This document shows positions 43,489-50,740 of a DNA stretch of 50,740 bases, piece after piece. Origin of the DNA: Muribaculaceae bacterium Isolate-104 (HZI). GTDB taxonomy: Bacteria > Bacteroidota > Bacteroidia > Bacteroidales > Muribaculaceae. Where the stretch lies: assembly GCA_003762715.1 (NCBI GenBank), contig RIBJ01000061.1, forward strand, positions 1 to 50,740, written 5' to 3'. Within the stretch, counting starts at the first letter, position 1, and every line of letters starts with the position of its first letter. The translations under genes were made by a program, and so were the position numbers. A model generated the notes under the pieces. That model was not told where the DNA came from. It searched no databases and saw nothing but the letters and a program-made list of their open reading frames with translations.

Positions 43489-44803
43489 CACTCCCAATAC
43501 TAATATTACCCGGAGTCTATTCGGGGCAATAATGGCAATATCGGTACCGGCTATAGTGACAAATGTCACTGTGCCGGTACTTGGTATTACTGATGTCGCC
43601 ATTGCAGGGCATCTTGGCAGCACAGTATCGCTCGCGGCTATCGCTGTCGGAACCAATATGTTCAATTTGCTTTACTGGCTGTTCAATTTTCTGCGCATGG
43701 GTTCCAGCGGACTCACAGCCCAGGCGTACGGTTCAGGAAACAGCAAGGCGGCAGCTGCAGTTCTTTGTCGTGCCGTTCTTATAGCTCTTGGTGTCGGCTC
43801 AGCCATGATAATTTTCAGGAACCAATTGTGCACTCTGCTTCTTGACAGCATGGATGTTACCGGTGCCACAAGAGATGCAGCAGAATGCTATTTCATGATT
43901 CGGGTATGGGCTGCGCCAGCCACTCTGGGAGCCTTTGCCTTTACAGGCTGGTTTGTGGGAATGCAAAATTCGCGTGTTACCATGTGGATTTCTCTGTTCG
44001 TCAATGTACTGAATATCGCATTTAGCCTGCTGCTTGTTTTCGTTTACGGAATGGCGCTTGACGGACTCGCCGCAGGCACCGTTATTGCCCAATGGGGCGG
44101 TATTGCCTTATCTGTAACCGTTTGCGCGCTCAAGTTCAAACCACACATGCCATGTTTCGGCGATATTATGAATTGGGGCGAAATCAAACGCTTCTTTGCT
44201 ATAAACACCGATATTTTCCTACGCACTCTTTGTCTGATTGCCGTTACATTATGGTTCACCAGAGCCGGCGCCGCTCAGGGCGACACCATGCTTGCCGTAA
44301 ACGCGCTGCTGATGCAGCTTTTTACAATATTTTCGTTTTTCATGGACGGATTCGCTTTTGCCGGTGAAGCTTTGTGCGGCAAATTCAAAGGAGCATGCAA
44401 CCCATACTGTTTCAAAAAAACAGTGTGGCTGCTGATTTGTATCGGGGGAACTATCGCTGCCGTATTTACTGTAGTGTATGCACTCGCGGGCAGCGACATT
44501 CTTAGCTTGCTTACCGATGACATTGCAGTGGAAAACACCGCAAAAGATTATATTTGGTGGGCGGTGGGGGTGCCTCTTGCCGGATTTATGGCTTTCACAT
44601 GGGACGGAATTTTTATAGGCACTACAGAAACCCGCCCGATGCTCGCTTCAATGGCAGGAGCCATGATTGTGTTTTTTACCGTTTATTCAACAACATTCGA
44701 CTCGCTTGGCAACAATGGGCTGTGGCTGTCATTCATATCGTATCTTGTTGTGCGCGGTGTCGCTCTTACTATTTTGGCTCGCCGTTTTAACAGACTGTCT
44801 TAG
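43472..44803 (+). CDS. MATE-family efflux transporter
   Basis: The 443-residue protein has 12 predicted membrane segments in two halves. MATE/DinF landmarks are AISVPAIVTNVTVPVLGITDVAIAGHLGS at the start and SSGLTAQAYGSGN later. It would export drugs or metabolites using a Na+ or H+ gradient. The stop codon TAG (44801-44803) is built from the TTA flank and the first base of the MITE-like element. Without that element the frame would continue for a few codons only, so the C-terminus is slightly altered but not truncated in a harmful way. Confidence 0.9.
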   Translation: MRGKADTPNTNITRSLFGAIMAISVPAIVTNVTVPVLGITDVAIAGHLGSTVSLAAIAVGTNMFNLLYWLFNFLRMGSSGLTAQAYGSGNSKAAAAVLCRAVLIALGVGSAMIIFRNQLCTLLLDSMDVTGATRDAAECYFMIRVWAAPATLGAFAFTGWFVGMQNSRVTMWISLFVNVLNIAFSLLLVFVYGMALDGLAAGTVIAQWGGIALSVTVCALKFKPHMPCFGDIMNWGEIKRFFAINTDIFLRTLCLIAVTLWFTRAGAAQGDTMLAVNALLMQLFTIFSFFMDGFAFAGEALCGKFKGACNPYCFKKTVWLLICIGGTIAAVFTVVYALAGSDILSLLTDDIAVENTAKDYIWWAVGVPLAGFMAFTWDGIFIGTTETRPMLASMAGAMIVFFTVYSTTFDSLGNNGLWLSFISYLVVRGVALTILARRFNRLS

Positions 44804-44892
44804 AAACTGTTTAAATTTAATTCGAAATTTTTTATATAGCGAATCTTGTGGCTTCCTCTCAATGAACCTCACAATTAAATTTAAACAGTTTC
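44803..44892. mobile_element. 90-bp MITE-like element with 20-bp terminal inverted repeats
   Basis: The left end (GAAACTGTTTAAATTTAATT, 44803-44822) is the exact reverse complement of the right end (44873-44892). Both sides are flanked by the direct repeat TTA (44800-44802 and 44893-44895), fitting the 3-bp duplications of IS5-type transposases. The 50-base interior has no coding capacity. This is the structure of a non-autonomous miniature element. It separates two convergent genes and touches the stop codons of both. Confidence 0.75.
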
Positions 44893-45489
44893 TTATTTCT
44901 GTTCTTCAAGATAAGCCTCACACGCCATAGCGAGTTCGTCGTACCAGCTTTGCCCGAACCGCTCTATAAGAGGCTGTTTCATGAACTGATACAAGCGGAT
45001 TCCTTTTTCCCGACCGTTGGCTTCAGCACTGCGGCAAATTTTCCAACGATGATAATTAACGGCTGTAAATGTCGGGTATTCGGTCAACCGTAACGGATAC
45101 AGATAACAGGAAACCGGCTTACGAAAATCGCACCTGCCTTCTCTGTATGCACGCTCTATGGCACACAGACATTTGCCTCCCGGAGCATAACAGGTAAAAA
45201 CACAATTGCGCCCGTTTACAATAGATGTCACAATGTCTCCTTCTTCGTCTGTATAGCCTACACCCTCGTTTTCTATCACTTTTACCGCTTCGGGCAATAG
45301 CTCGTCTTTCAAAGCCGGAGCAATCTGTTGCAGCTTTTTCATTTCATCGGCAGTAATGGGAGCGCCTGCATCGCCTTCTATACAGCACTCTCCTAAACAT
45401 TTATCCAAGTCACAGCAGAAAAAACGCTCCGCCAAATCAAGACTCACAAGGGCATTTCCTATCTGTAGCATAACTTCTTCCTCTATCAT
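44893..45489 (-). CDS. DUF3109 family cysteine-rich protein
   Basis: The 198-residue protein has an N-terminal cluster of cysteines (FFCCDLDKCLGECC followed by IEGDAGAPI) and further cysteines in FTCYAPGGKCLCAI and PVSCYLYPLR. This is the pattern of DUF3109, related to YkgJ-type metal-binding cysteine clusters. The function is unknown. The first ATG forms an ATGA overlap with the DUF5103 stop, which supports that start; an alternative ATG lies at 45471. Its stop codon lies in the TTA repeat beside the MITE-like element. Confidence 0.87.
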   Translation of the reverse strand: MIEEEVMLQIGNALVSLDLAERFFCCDLDKCLGECCIEGDAGAPITADEMKKLQQIAPALKDELLPEAVKVIENEGVGYTDEEGDIVTSIVNGRNCVFTCYAPGGKCLCAIERAYREGRCDFRKPVSCYLYPLRLTEYPTFTAVNYHRWKICRSAEANGREKGIRLYQFMKQPLIERFGQSWYDELAMACEAYLEEQK

Positions 45490-46754
45490 TTTGAATCAAA
45501 AACGGTTGCGCCACCAACTGCCGCGAGTCTGTCATATTGCTCTCCCGGCAATCGGTAGTACACATATATTATATATTGGTTGCCTGTATCGCAATAGTTT
45601 CCTTCAGTCAATGCAAAGGAAACAGATTTGCCGCCAGGCTTTACGGTTACATATCTGTAGTCATACGCACCTTGCTTCAGGTACATAGTCTTTTCATAGC
45701 ACCCGGTGTACGGATTATATTCCATTCGTGAGCTGTTGTCTAAGCGTCCGCCTGTAAATTCTCCGTCAAGATGCACTTCAACTCCTGGTATTTTCGGACT
45801 CTCAAAAATGAACAGAGTGTGTACATACTCTGCCTCTGTATCGCTTCTGTCTGAGTTATATTCCCGTATGGTGAACCGTCCGTTCTGAGTACGGTCATAC
45901 TGGTATCCGGCTGCGCTACGCGGTTCATCCTTGTACAAAATGGCAAAATACCCGTCCGCAGTATGTTCTATTTTGTCAACACCTTTGCCGGAATACGAAG
46001 TGGATACTGTCTCAAAACGGCGATATTCATTACCACCATTGAAAATGAGCGGCCTCAGATGCTCATAACGGACTTCCGAGCCACGCACACTGCTTGGAGT
46101 TGTCAGTTCTATTCTTTCCCGGTCGCCGGGGTTCTGCTCCACCAACACAATCAAATCAGTGTACGGATTTCTGACTCCGGTCGCTTTGGTGTCTACCATT
46201 ATTTCAAGCTGTTGGTGCGACTTCATGTAGTCTATGTCTGTTTTGGCTGAAACCCCTGCATAGACAGCAGCATTGCCTTCCGCTACAGAAAATCTGACTG
46301 ACAGGAGCGGAGTTTCCGGAGCATTCTCCTCGTAAACCTTCAACAGATAATTTCCTGAAATTTTCAGCGGCACACGCTCGTCAGGTATTCGTATCACATA
46401 ATGCACATAGTGGCTGAGAGTACCCTGCGAATAGGAATATTCATCGACTATAGCCTCATTAAGACCGTCGGTAAATTCAATATCCATCAGTCCGTCCGGC
46501 TGCCACCGCGCGTCACAATGCTCCACACACCACCGGAGATTTCGCGCGGCTGTTGACAGTTCGTCAAATTCTATCACAATGCCGTCATCACTGCCTATTG
46601 TCATTACCGCTGGAGCCGATGCATTATGTATATTACGCACCTGTAGCGAGGCTATAGAGCCAAACCTACACTCTTGAGCCGCCAGCACTGAGAGCGCGGC
46701 AACAAGCACAGCGACCAAGACAGACAAACTTTTTGTAACTAATCCGGCTACCAT
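45486..46754 (-). CDS. DUF5103 protein (type IX secretion plug-like)
   Basis: The 422-residue product has a signal peptide (about 1-26) and a beta-rich body. Its opening (RNIHNASAPAVMTIGSDDGIVIEFDEL), the WCVEHCDARWQPDGL motif and the final GNQYIIYVYYRLPGEQYDRL match DUF5103. Its N-terminal domain is known as the plug of the SprA channel of the type IX secretion system, but family members also occur in Bacteroidales without that system. No other T9SS gene is in this window. It overlaps ung by 7 bases and DUF3109 by 4. Confidence 0.85.
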   Translation of the reverse strand: MVAGLVTKSLSVLVAVLVAALSVLAAQECRFGSIASLQVRNIHNASAPAVMTIGSDDGIVIEFDELSTAARNLRWCVEHCDARWQPDGLMDIEFTDGLNEAIVDEYSYSQGTLSHYVHYVIRIPDERVPLKISGNYLLKVYEENAPETPLLSVRFSVAEGNAAVYAGVSAKTDIDYMKSHQQLEIMVDTKATGVRNPYTDLIVLVEQNPGDRERIELTTPSSVRGSEVRYEHLRPLIFNGGNEYRRFETVSTSYSGKGVDKIEHTADGYFAILYKDEPRSAAGYQYDRTQNGRFTIREYNSDRSDTEAEYVHTLFIFESPKIPGVEVHLDGEFTGGRLDNSSRMEYNPYTGCYEKTMYLKQGAYDYRYVTVKPGGKSVSFALTEGNYCDTGNQYIIYVYYRLPGEQYDRLAAVGGATVFDSK

Positions 46755-47410
46755 GCAATTGGAGTCTTACCCTGTCTTTTAAGGTAATCGTTGGTAAGAG
46801 AAAAATGATGATTGCCAAAAAAGCCCCGTGAGGCACTCAGAGGCGACGGATGAGCCGATGACAGCACAAGGTGTCTCGACCTGTCAATAAAGGCACCTTT
46901 TTTAGCGGCATACGCCCCCCAGAGCAAAAACACCAGTCCATCTTTTTTTTCGGCAAGCACTCTGATGACCGCATCGGTAAATTCTTCCCAGCCTCTGCCC
47001 TGGTGAGAACCAGCCTGATGAGGCGCCACTGTAAGAGTGGAGTTCAGCAGCAGCACACCCTGACGCGCCCAGCGGCTCAAGTCGCCGTTTTCAGGCATCG
47101 GCGCTCCGGTGTCATCGGCTATCTCTTTGAAAATATTCACCAGCGAACGAGGTATCGCCACGCCGGGATTCACAGAAAAGCAGAGACCGTTAGCCTGTCC
47201 CACATCATGGTACGGATCCTGTCCGAGTATCACAACTTTCACATTGTCAAACGGGCAAGAGTCAAATGCCGCAAAAATTTTGCCGGCTGGCGGAAAAGCT
47301 GCTCCTTTGGCATACTCGCCACGCACAAAGTCCGCAAGACGCACAAAATACTCCTTGTTCCACTCTGCCTTAAGTTGCTCATCCCAACCTGATTCTATTC
47401 TAACATTCAT
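46748..47410 (-). CDS. ung: Uracil-DNA glycosylase
   Basis: Ung removes uracil from DNA as the first step of base excision repair. The 220-residue family 1 enzyme (from the ATG at 47410) has the catalytic GQDPYHD with D65 and the HPSPLSASRGFFG leucine-loop motif near the C-terminus. An upstream TTG would add a nonconserved stretch and lies upstream of the predicted promoter. It heads an ung-DUF5103-DUF3109 operon. Confidence 0.96.
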   Translation of the reverse strand: MNVRIESGWDEQLKAEWNKEYFVRLADFVRGEYAKGAAFPPAGKIFAAFDSCPFDNVKVVILGQDPYHDVGQANGLCFSVNPGVAIPRSLVNIFKEIADDTGAPMPENGDLSRWARQGVLLLNSTLTVAPHQAGSHQGRGWEEFTDAVIRVLAEKKDGLVFLLWGAYAAKKGAFIDRSRHLVLSSAHPSPLSASRGFFGNHHFSLTNDYLKRQGKTPIAW

Positions 47411-47430
47411 TAAAAGCGATTTTTGTTTTG

Positions 47431-47438
47431 CAAAAATA
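47431..47438 (-). promoter_or_regulatory. -7 promoter element of ung
   Basis: The minus strand reads TATTTTTG, matching TAnnTTTG, 20 bases before the chosen ung ATG. Confidence 0.5.
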
Positions 47439-47450
47439 ATCAATGTTTAG

Positions 47451-47458
47451 TAATTTTG
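47451..47458 (+). promoter_or_regulatory. -7 promoter element of tRNA-Arg
   Basis: TAATTTTG matches TAnnTTTG, 44 bases before the mature tRNA. Only 12 bases separate it from the oppositely directed ung element. Confidence 0.5.
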
Positions 47459-47502
47459 CGAGCGAAAAACGCTGTATATACAAAATATGAGCGTTAGATT
47501 AT

Positions 47503-47574
47503 GTTCCCGTAGTTCAATGGATAGAATATTGGATTCCGGTTCCAACGATTGGGGTTCGACTCCCCACGGGAATA
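47503..47574 (+). tRNA. tRNA-Arg (anticodon CCG)
   Basis: The cloverleaf has acceptor GTTCCCG with CGGGAAT (one G-U pair at the end). The anticodon stem is TTGGA/TCCAA with loop TTCCGGT (anticodon 47536-47538), and the T arm is TGGGG TTCGACT CCCCA. The discriminator is A and CCA is not encoded. It reads CGG codons. Confidence 0.93.
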
Positions 47575-47575
47575 C

Positions 47576-47600
47576 AAGGCGGCTCACTCAGCCGCCTTTA
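47576..47600 (+). terminator. Terminator of tRNA-Arg
   Basis: GGCGGCT (47578-47584) pairs with AGCCGCC (47590-47596) around a 5-base loop, followed by TTTATTATTT. Confidence 0.75.
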
Positions 47601-47644
47601 TTATTTAAGGTTATATTTTTCAGAATGATTGCGACTGAAATAAT

Positions 47645-47673
47645 AAAAGACCGTACATGCCGAACGGTCTTTT
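47645..47673. terminator. Terminator of murA (bidirectional)
   Basis: AAAAGACCGT (47645-47654) pairs perfectly with ACGGTCTTTT (47664-47673). The A and T ends give a T run on either strand, so it can end murA and act as a second stop after tRNA-Arg. Confidence 0.75.
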
Positions 47674-47707
47674 ATCTATCTTTTGAAGTACGCCACTAGC
47701 ATTCAGT

Positions 47708-49018
47708 TCAATCACAGCGGGTAATACATGCGCCCAGCGAGTTTAGGCGACCGTCTATATTTTCATATCCACGGTCAATCTGGCTTATATTGCCTATCTC
47801 ACTTGTGCCAGTCGCCGACATTGCAGCAATCAGCATGGCGATACCGGCTCTGATATCAGGCGATAGCATTTTGTTTGCACGCAGAGCCAATCTATTGTCC
47901 AGCCCTATGACTACCGCCCTGTGCGGGTCGCACAACATTATCTGCGCGCCCATGTCTATCAGTCGGTCAACAAAAAACAGACGGCTCTCAAACATTTTCT
48001 GATGAATGAGCACACTGCCACGACACTGGGTTGCGACAACAAGCATGACACTTAGCAGGTCCGGAGTCAGCCCGGGCCATGGTGCATCGGCTATAGTAAG
48101 TATAGAGCCGTCAAGCGCGGTTTCTATCTCATAATGTTCTTTTGCCGGTATAAATATATCATCGCCACGCTGCTCAATCTCTATGCCAAGCCGACGGAAG
48201 CTGTCGGGGATAATGCCGAGATTTGGAAACGAAACGTTTTTTATCGTAATCTCGCTTTTGTTCATAGCTGCCATGCCGATGAAGCTACCCACCTCAATCA
48301 TGTCGGGTAATATTCTGTGTGTAGCGCCATGAAGAGTTTCCTGTCCGTGGATTGTAAGCAGATTGGAGCCGAGACCGTCTATGCGGCAACCCATTTTTTG
48401 CAACAGCTTGCACAGCTGCTGAATATATGGCTCGCACGCCGCATTGTATATTGTTGTGACTCCATCTGCAAGACTTGCCGCCATGACAATGTTTGCAGTT
48501 CCGGTCACAGAAGCCTCGTCAAGCAGCATATATGCTCCTTTGAGTCCGTTTGGTGCCGACAGGTGGTAAGCCTGCCGGGAGCAGTCATACGACATTTCCG
48601 CCCCGAGTGAAACGAGTCCTGAAATATGTGTATCTATTTTACGGCGCCCGATTTTGTCACCTCCGGGACGAGCAAACCATGCCGAGCCAAACCTGGCAAG
48701 GAGGGGACCTACAACCAGCACACTGCCGCGCAGCGCAGCGCAGCGTTCAACAAACTCCGCACCGTTTATATATTCGGTATCAATGTCATCAGCTTTAAAT
48801 GTATAGTCGCCGGCTTCATGTCTTGTGACTTTTACTCCCATACCCTGAAGAAGCGCTATCAGGTTACGGACATCGAGTATCTCCGGGATATTGCTGATTC
48901 TGACCGCCTCTGCTGTAAGGAGAACGGAGCTTATAACCTCAAGGGCTTCGTTTTTCGCTCCCTGAGGCTCGATTTCGCCCTGAAGTCGATGACCTCCCTC
49001 TATTATGAATTTGCTCAT
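47708..49018 (-). CDS. murA: UDP-N-acetylglucosamine 1-carboxyvinyltransferase with Asp at the catalytic Cys position
   Basis: MurA transfers enolpyruvate to UDP-GlcNAc, the first committed step of peptidoglycan synthesis. The 436-residue protein has the GAKNEA motif (20-25) with K22/N23 and the full EPSP-synthase-like double fold. At the loop that carries Cys115 in E. coli (PGGCTIG) it reads PGGDKIG with D121. Asp at this position is known to keep activity and to give intrinsic fosfomycin resistance in Mycobacterium and Chlamydia, and I recall it in Bacteroidetes. The gene is transcribed toward a strong terminator, with murB upstream on the same strand. Confidence 0.95.
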   Translation of the reverse strand: MSKFIIEGGHRLQGEIEPQGAKNEALEVISSVLLTAEAVRISNIPEILDVRNLIALLQGMGVKVTRHEAGDYTFKADDIDTEYINGAEFVERCAALRGSVLVVGPLLARFGSAWFARPGGDKIGRRKIDTHISGLVSLGAEMSYDCSRQAYHLSAPNGLKGAYMLLDEASVTGTANIVMAASLADGVTTIYNAACEPYIQQLCKLLQKMGCRIDGLGSNLLTIHGQETLHGATHRILPDMIEVGSFIGMAAMNKSEITIKNVSFPNLGIIPDSFRRLGIEIEQRGDDIFIPAKEHYEIETALDGSILTIADAPWPGLTPDLLSVMLVVATQCRGSVLIHQKMFESRLFFVDRLIDMGAQIMLCDPHRAVVIGLDNRLALRANKMLSPDIRAGIAMLIAAMSATGTSEIGNISQIDRGYENIDGRLNSLGACITRCD

Positions 49019-49116
49019 TTCTGTTTATTTTGGTGCTAATTTAGCATAAATAATTGTATTATACAAAAAGTGGATATGTATTCGACACTCCGTAATGTAT
49101 TCCGAGAATCTGATGC

Positions 49117-50163
49117 TCAGACATGAACCACTTCCGGCACAAGCGTTATTCCGAATCTGGATCTAACATCTTCCACAATTGCTTTTTCAAGCGCAACTAT
49201 GTCTGAGCCGGAAGCCTTGCCTGTAGCGTTTACGATAATAAGCGGCTGGTGGCTCCACACAGCGGCATTGCCGAGCGTCTTTCCTTTCCACCCGCATTTG
49301 TCGATTAACCACGCGGCAGGTATTTTTACACTACCATCCGGCAGCACAAAATGTGGAACAGAATCCGGCTCTATCCCATTGGCAGTCATCACCGAAATAA
49401 ATTCAGCCCAACTGCCCTTTTCCAGCACCGGATTCTTAAAGAAACTGCCCGCGCTGCCTGTGTCGCTTACCTTCGGTAATTTTGAATTTCGTATGTCAAC
49501 GATTTTCTGTCTCACCAAATCAGGCGTTATCTTTACACTGTCTGATTCAAGGTCCTTCAATGGACCGTAATCCAGTTTAGGGCAAGATTCAGCCGACAGA
49601 ATGAATGACACTTCCAGCACAATATATTTCCCCGCGTTTTCTGCTTTTTTGAACAAAGATGTTCTATAGCCGTAATCAAGAGATTCTTTTTTTATAACTA
49701 CAAATTTTTCTGCCTCAATATCCCATGCACGAATCTCTGAAATGTAGTCACCGGTCTCCACTCCGTACGCTCCGGCATTCTGCACAGCAGCACCTCCGAC
49801 AGAGCCTGGTATAAGCGACAGATTTTCAAGACCCCACAGCCCGGAGCGGCACGTCGACGCTATAAGATTGTCAAACTCTACTCCGGCTCCCGCGGTTATT
49901 TCCATTTTTCCGTTGCCCAGCGCTTTTGCTTCCCATCCGATAACCGCCGGATGAACTATCGCACCGGAATAATCGTTGCAAAAAAGAATATTCGACCCTC
50001 CTCCCATAATCATATATTTACCGGAAGGTGTTGCCATTTTTGCGGTTTCAATGGCAGCCGGAGCGTCTTCCAAACTGTCAAACTCAATCCACATAGCCGC
50101 TTTTGCTCCCACCCTCATTGTATTGTAAGGGCGCAAATCTATATTTTCGAGAACCGTTATCAT
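49117..50163 (-). CDS. murB: UDP-N-acetylenolpyruvoylglucosamine reductase
   Basis: MurB reduces the MurA product with NADPH and FAD to UDP-MurNAc, so this gene and murA cover two successive steps. The 348-residue protein has the FAD-binding MGGGSNILF, IPGSVGGAAVQNAGAYG, the YRTSLFK segment, the catalytic serine in GSAGSFFKNP and the final VPEVVHV glutamate. The architecture is type I MurB. I choose the ATG at 50163, because the -7 element at 50195-50202 would put transcription start between it and earlier in-frame codons. Confidence 0.95.
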   Translation of the reverse strand: MITVLENIDLRPYNTMRVGAKAAMWIEFDSLEDAPAAIETAKMATPSGKYMIMGGGSNILFCNDYSGAIVHPAVIGWEAKALGNGKMEITAGAGVEFDNLIASTCRSGLWGLENLSLIPGSVGGAAVQNAGAYGVETGDYISEIRAWDIEAEKFVVIKKESLDYGYRTSLFKKAENAGKYIVLEVSFILSAESCPKLDYGPLKDLESDSVKITPDLVRQKIVDIRNSKLPKVSDTGSAGSFFKNPVLEKGSWAEFISVMTANGIEPDSVPHFVLPDGSVKIPAAWLIDKCGWKGKTLGNAAVWSHQPLIIVNATGKASGSDIVALEKAIVEDVRSRFGITLVPEVVHV

Positions 50164-50194
50164 AGCTCGTATTATTTTCTGATTATAGTCCCTA

Positions 50195-50202
50195 CAAAGA
50201 TA
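50195..50202 (-). promoter_or_regulatory. -7 promoter element of murB
   Basis: The minus strand reads TATCTTTG, matching TAnnTTTG, 31 bases before the chosen ATG. It decides between alternative murB starts. Confidence 0.6.
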
Positions 50203-50294
50203 TACTTTCATATTTGTTCGCACAAATTTTCAGAGTGGATTTGACAACTATACCGTCTCCGGAACTCGCTGTTTTCAAAAAATTCAATTCGACA

Positions 50295-50326
50295 TTGTTT
50301 TTATTTCGAAATAATTATTACCTTTG
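50295..50326 (+). promoter_or_regulatory. Promoter of the 71-residue protein gene
   Basis: TTG at 50295-50297 and TACCTTTG at 50319-50326 are separated by 21 bases, close to the Bacteroidetes consensus. The leader to the ATG is about 20 bases. Confidence 0.65.
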
Positions 50327-50353
50327 CATAAACTTATCAAACAATAACGAAAC

Positions 50354-50569
50354 ATGGCACGCGAAAAAACATTATTTAGAAGAGTTCTCGCCCACGAAAG
50401 CGTTGATTATTCAAACTACACTATCGCTCAACTTCAGGAAACAATAGAAAAACTCGTTGAAAAAGTTGAACAGCGCAAGCCCCGCAAAGTAGTAGTTCAG
50501 GCTCCGACAAATCTCACAAAAATCAAAAGAGCGCTCAACAAACTTAATCTTGAAGTAGAGAAACTCTGA
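50354..50569 (+). CDS. Small basic helical protein (71 residues), unknown function
   Basis: The product is MAREKTLFRRVLAHES... and is rich in Lys, Arg and Glu. The middle (YTIAQLQETIEKLVEKVEQ) looks like an amphipathic or coiled-coil helix, followed by a basic linker RKPRKVVVQ and a second helix ending LNKLNLEVEKL. It has its own promoter and terminator, so it is probably expressed as a monocistronic mRNA. Composition resembles small nucleic-acid or ribosome-associated proteins, but it is not S21 and I recognise no family. Confidence 0.7.
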   Translation: MAREKTLFRRVLAHESVDYSNYTIAQLQETIEKLVEKVEQRKPRKVVVQAPTNLTKIKRALNKLNLEVEKL

Positions 50570-50587
50570 TTGCCAGATTTCCTCACC

Positions 50588-50646
50588 TAAAAAAAAAGGA
50601 GGCTGTGTCGTAATAATTAAGGTTTACGGCGCAGCCTCTCTTTTTT
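50588..50646 (+). terminator. Terminator of the 71-residue protein gene; second copy of the repeated hairpin
   Basis: GAGGCTGTGTC begins at 50599 and GGCGCAGCCTC ends at 50638. They pair with two G-U wobbles and are followed by T runs. These are the same arms as in the radA terminator at 169-210; only the loop differs. The remaining bases to the window end hold no visible gene. Confidence 0.8.
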
Positions 50647-50740
50647 AGTGCTTTGAGATTATGATATTTTTCAGGCAACTGATTTTTGAGGATTTTTCCA
50701 AAATATCCGATTCTCACGATGCAAAATTCGAGATATAAGC

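Noticed and set aside
44803-44892. The inverted repeat as an ordinary intrinsic terminator
   Set aside because: The stem is AT-rich with a 50-base loop and no T run follows, while exact terminal repeats plus a TTA duplication fit a transposon better.
47487-47699. 70-codon frame across tRNA-Arg
   Set aside because: It covers the tRNA and two terminators and has no recognisable protein features.
1-50740. CRISPR array, prophage, restriction-modification or toxin-antitoxin system
   Set aside because: No regularly spaced repeats, integrase, phage structural gene, nuclease-methylase pair or toxin-like pair was found; the muramidase is a single exported chromosomal gene without phage neighbours.

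Overview
The window is a gene-dense stretch of a chromosome from a member of the Bacteroidetes, most likely order Bacteroidales and plausibly family Muribaculaceae. The evidence is the repeated TAnnTTTG -7 promoter element, starts without Shine-Dalgarno sequences, and Bacteroidetes-type proteins (extended NusB, YbbR-like protein, DUF3108, DUF3109, DUF5103, a MurA with Asp in place of the catalytic Cys). The family-level placement is inference. There is no rRNA, CRISPR array, prophage or intact insertion sequence.

Layout. 0.2-2.4 kb: radA and a TrmH-type RNA methyltransferase (minus). 2.4-9.5 kb (plus): prfC-thrA, then a threonine-synthase-like gene with altered active-site loops, a small conserved gene, an acyltransferase and an omega-amidase. 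9.5-12.9 kb (minus): nusB-yajC-ybbR-coaE. 13.0-18.9 kb (minus): sppA-lpxK-punA-thiL, and an exported alpha/beta hydrolase. 19.1-21.3 kb (plus): a 77-residue protein, aguA and aguB (agmatine to putrescine), facing lysC-lysA (minus, 21.3-23.8 kb). 24.0-28.5 kb (plus): tdk, DUF3108, a periplasmic 5'-nucleotidase and tilS. 28.4-34.4 kb: an exported histidine phosphatase (minus), small TPR protein/rsmG/metallo-hydrolase (plus), and glnS with a TPR protein (minus). 34.7-35.4 kb: tRNA-Gly and efp. 35.4-41.0 kb (minus): a frameshifted membrane acyltransferase, an exported muramidase, prs, a cytoplasmic GH13 enzyme and a patatin. 41.1-44.8 kb (plus): a short SSB, an OPT transporter and a MATE exporter. 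44.8-47.4 kb (minus): DUF3109, DUF5103 and ung. 47.5-50.6 kb: tRNA-Arg, murA and murB (minus), and a 71-residue protein (plus).

How the genes work together. Aspartate-family amino acid synthesis appears twice (thrA; lysC-lysA). Envelope functions recur: lpxK, murA, murB, yajC, sppA, muramidase and DUF5103. Nucleotide salvage is represented by tdk, punA, the nucleotidase and prs. Translation is represented by prfC, efp, glnS, tilS, rsmG and two tRNAs.

The window is mainly core genome and I do not see a complete novel defence or mobile system. The most interesting signals are: the threonine-synthase homologue with substitutions in three to four signature loops and no homoserine kinase gene beside it; a NusB with an internal duplication of about 165-170 residues; a 90-bp MITE-like element with 20-bp perfect terminal repeats and a TTA duplication, sitting exactly on the stop codons of two convergent genes; a one-base frameshift in a G4 run of the membrane acyltransferase; and two copies, at opposite ends of the window, of a terminator-like repeat that keeps the same wobble-paired arms.
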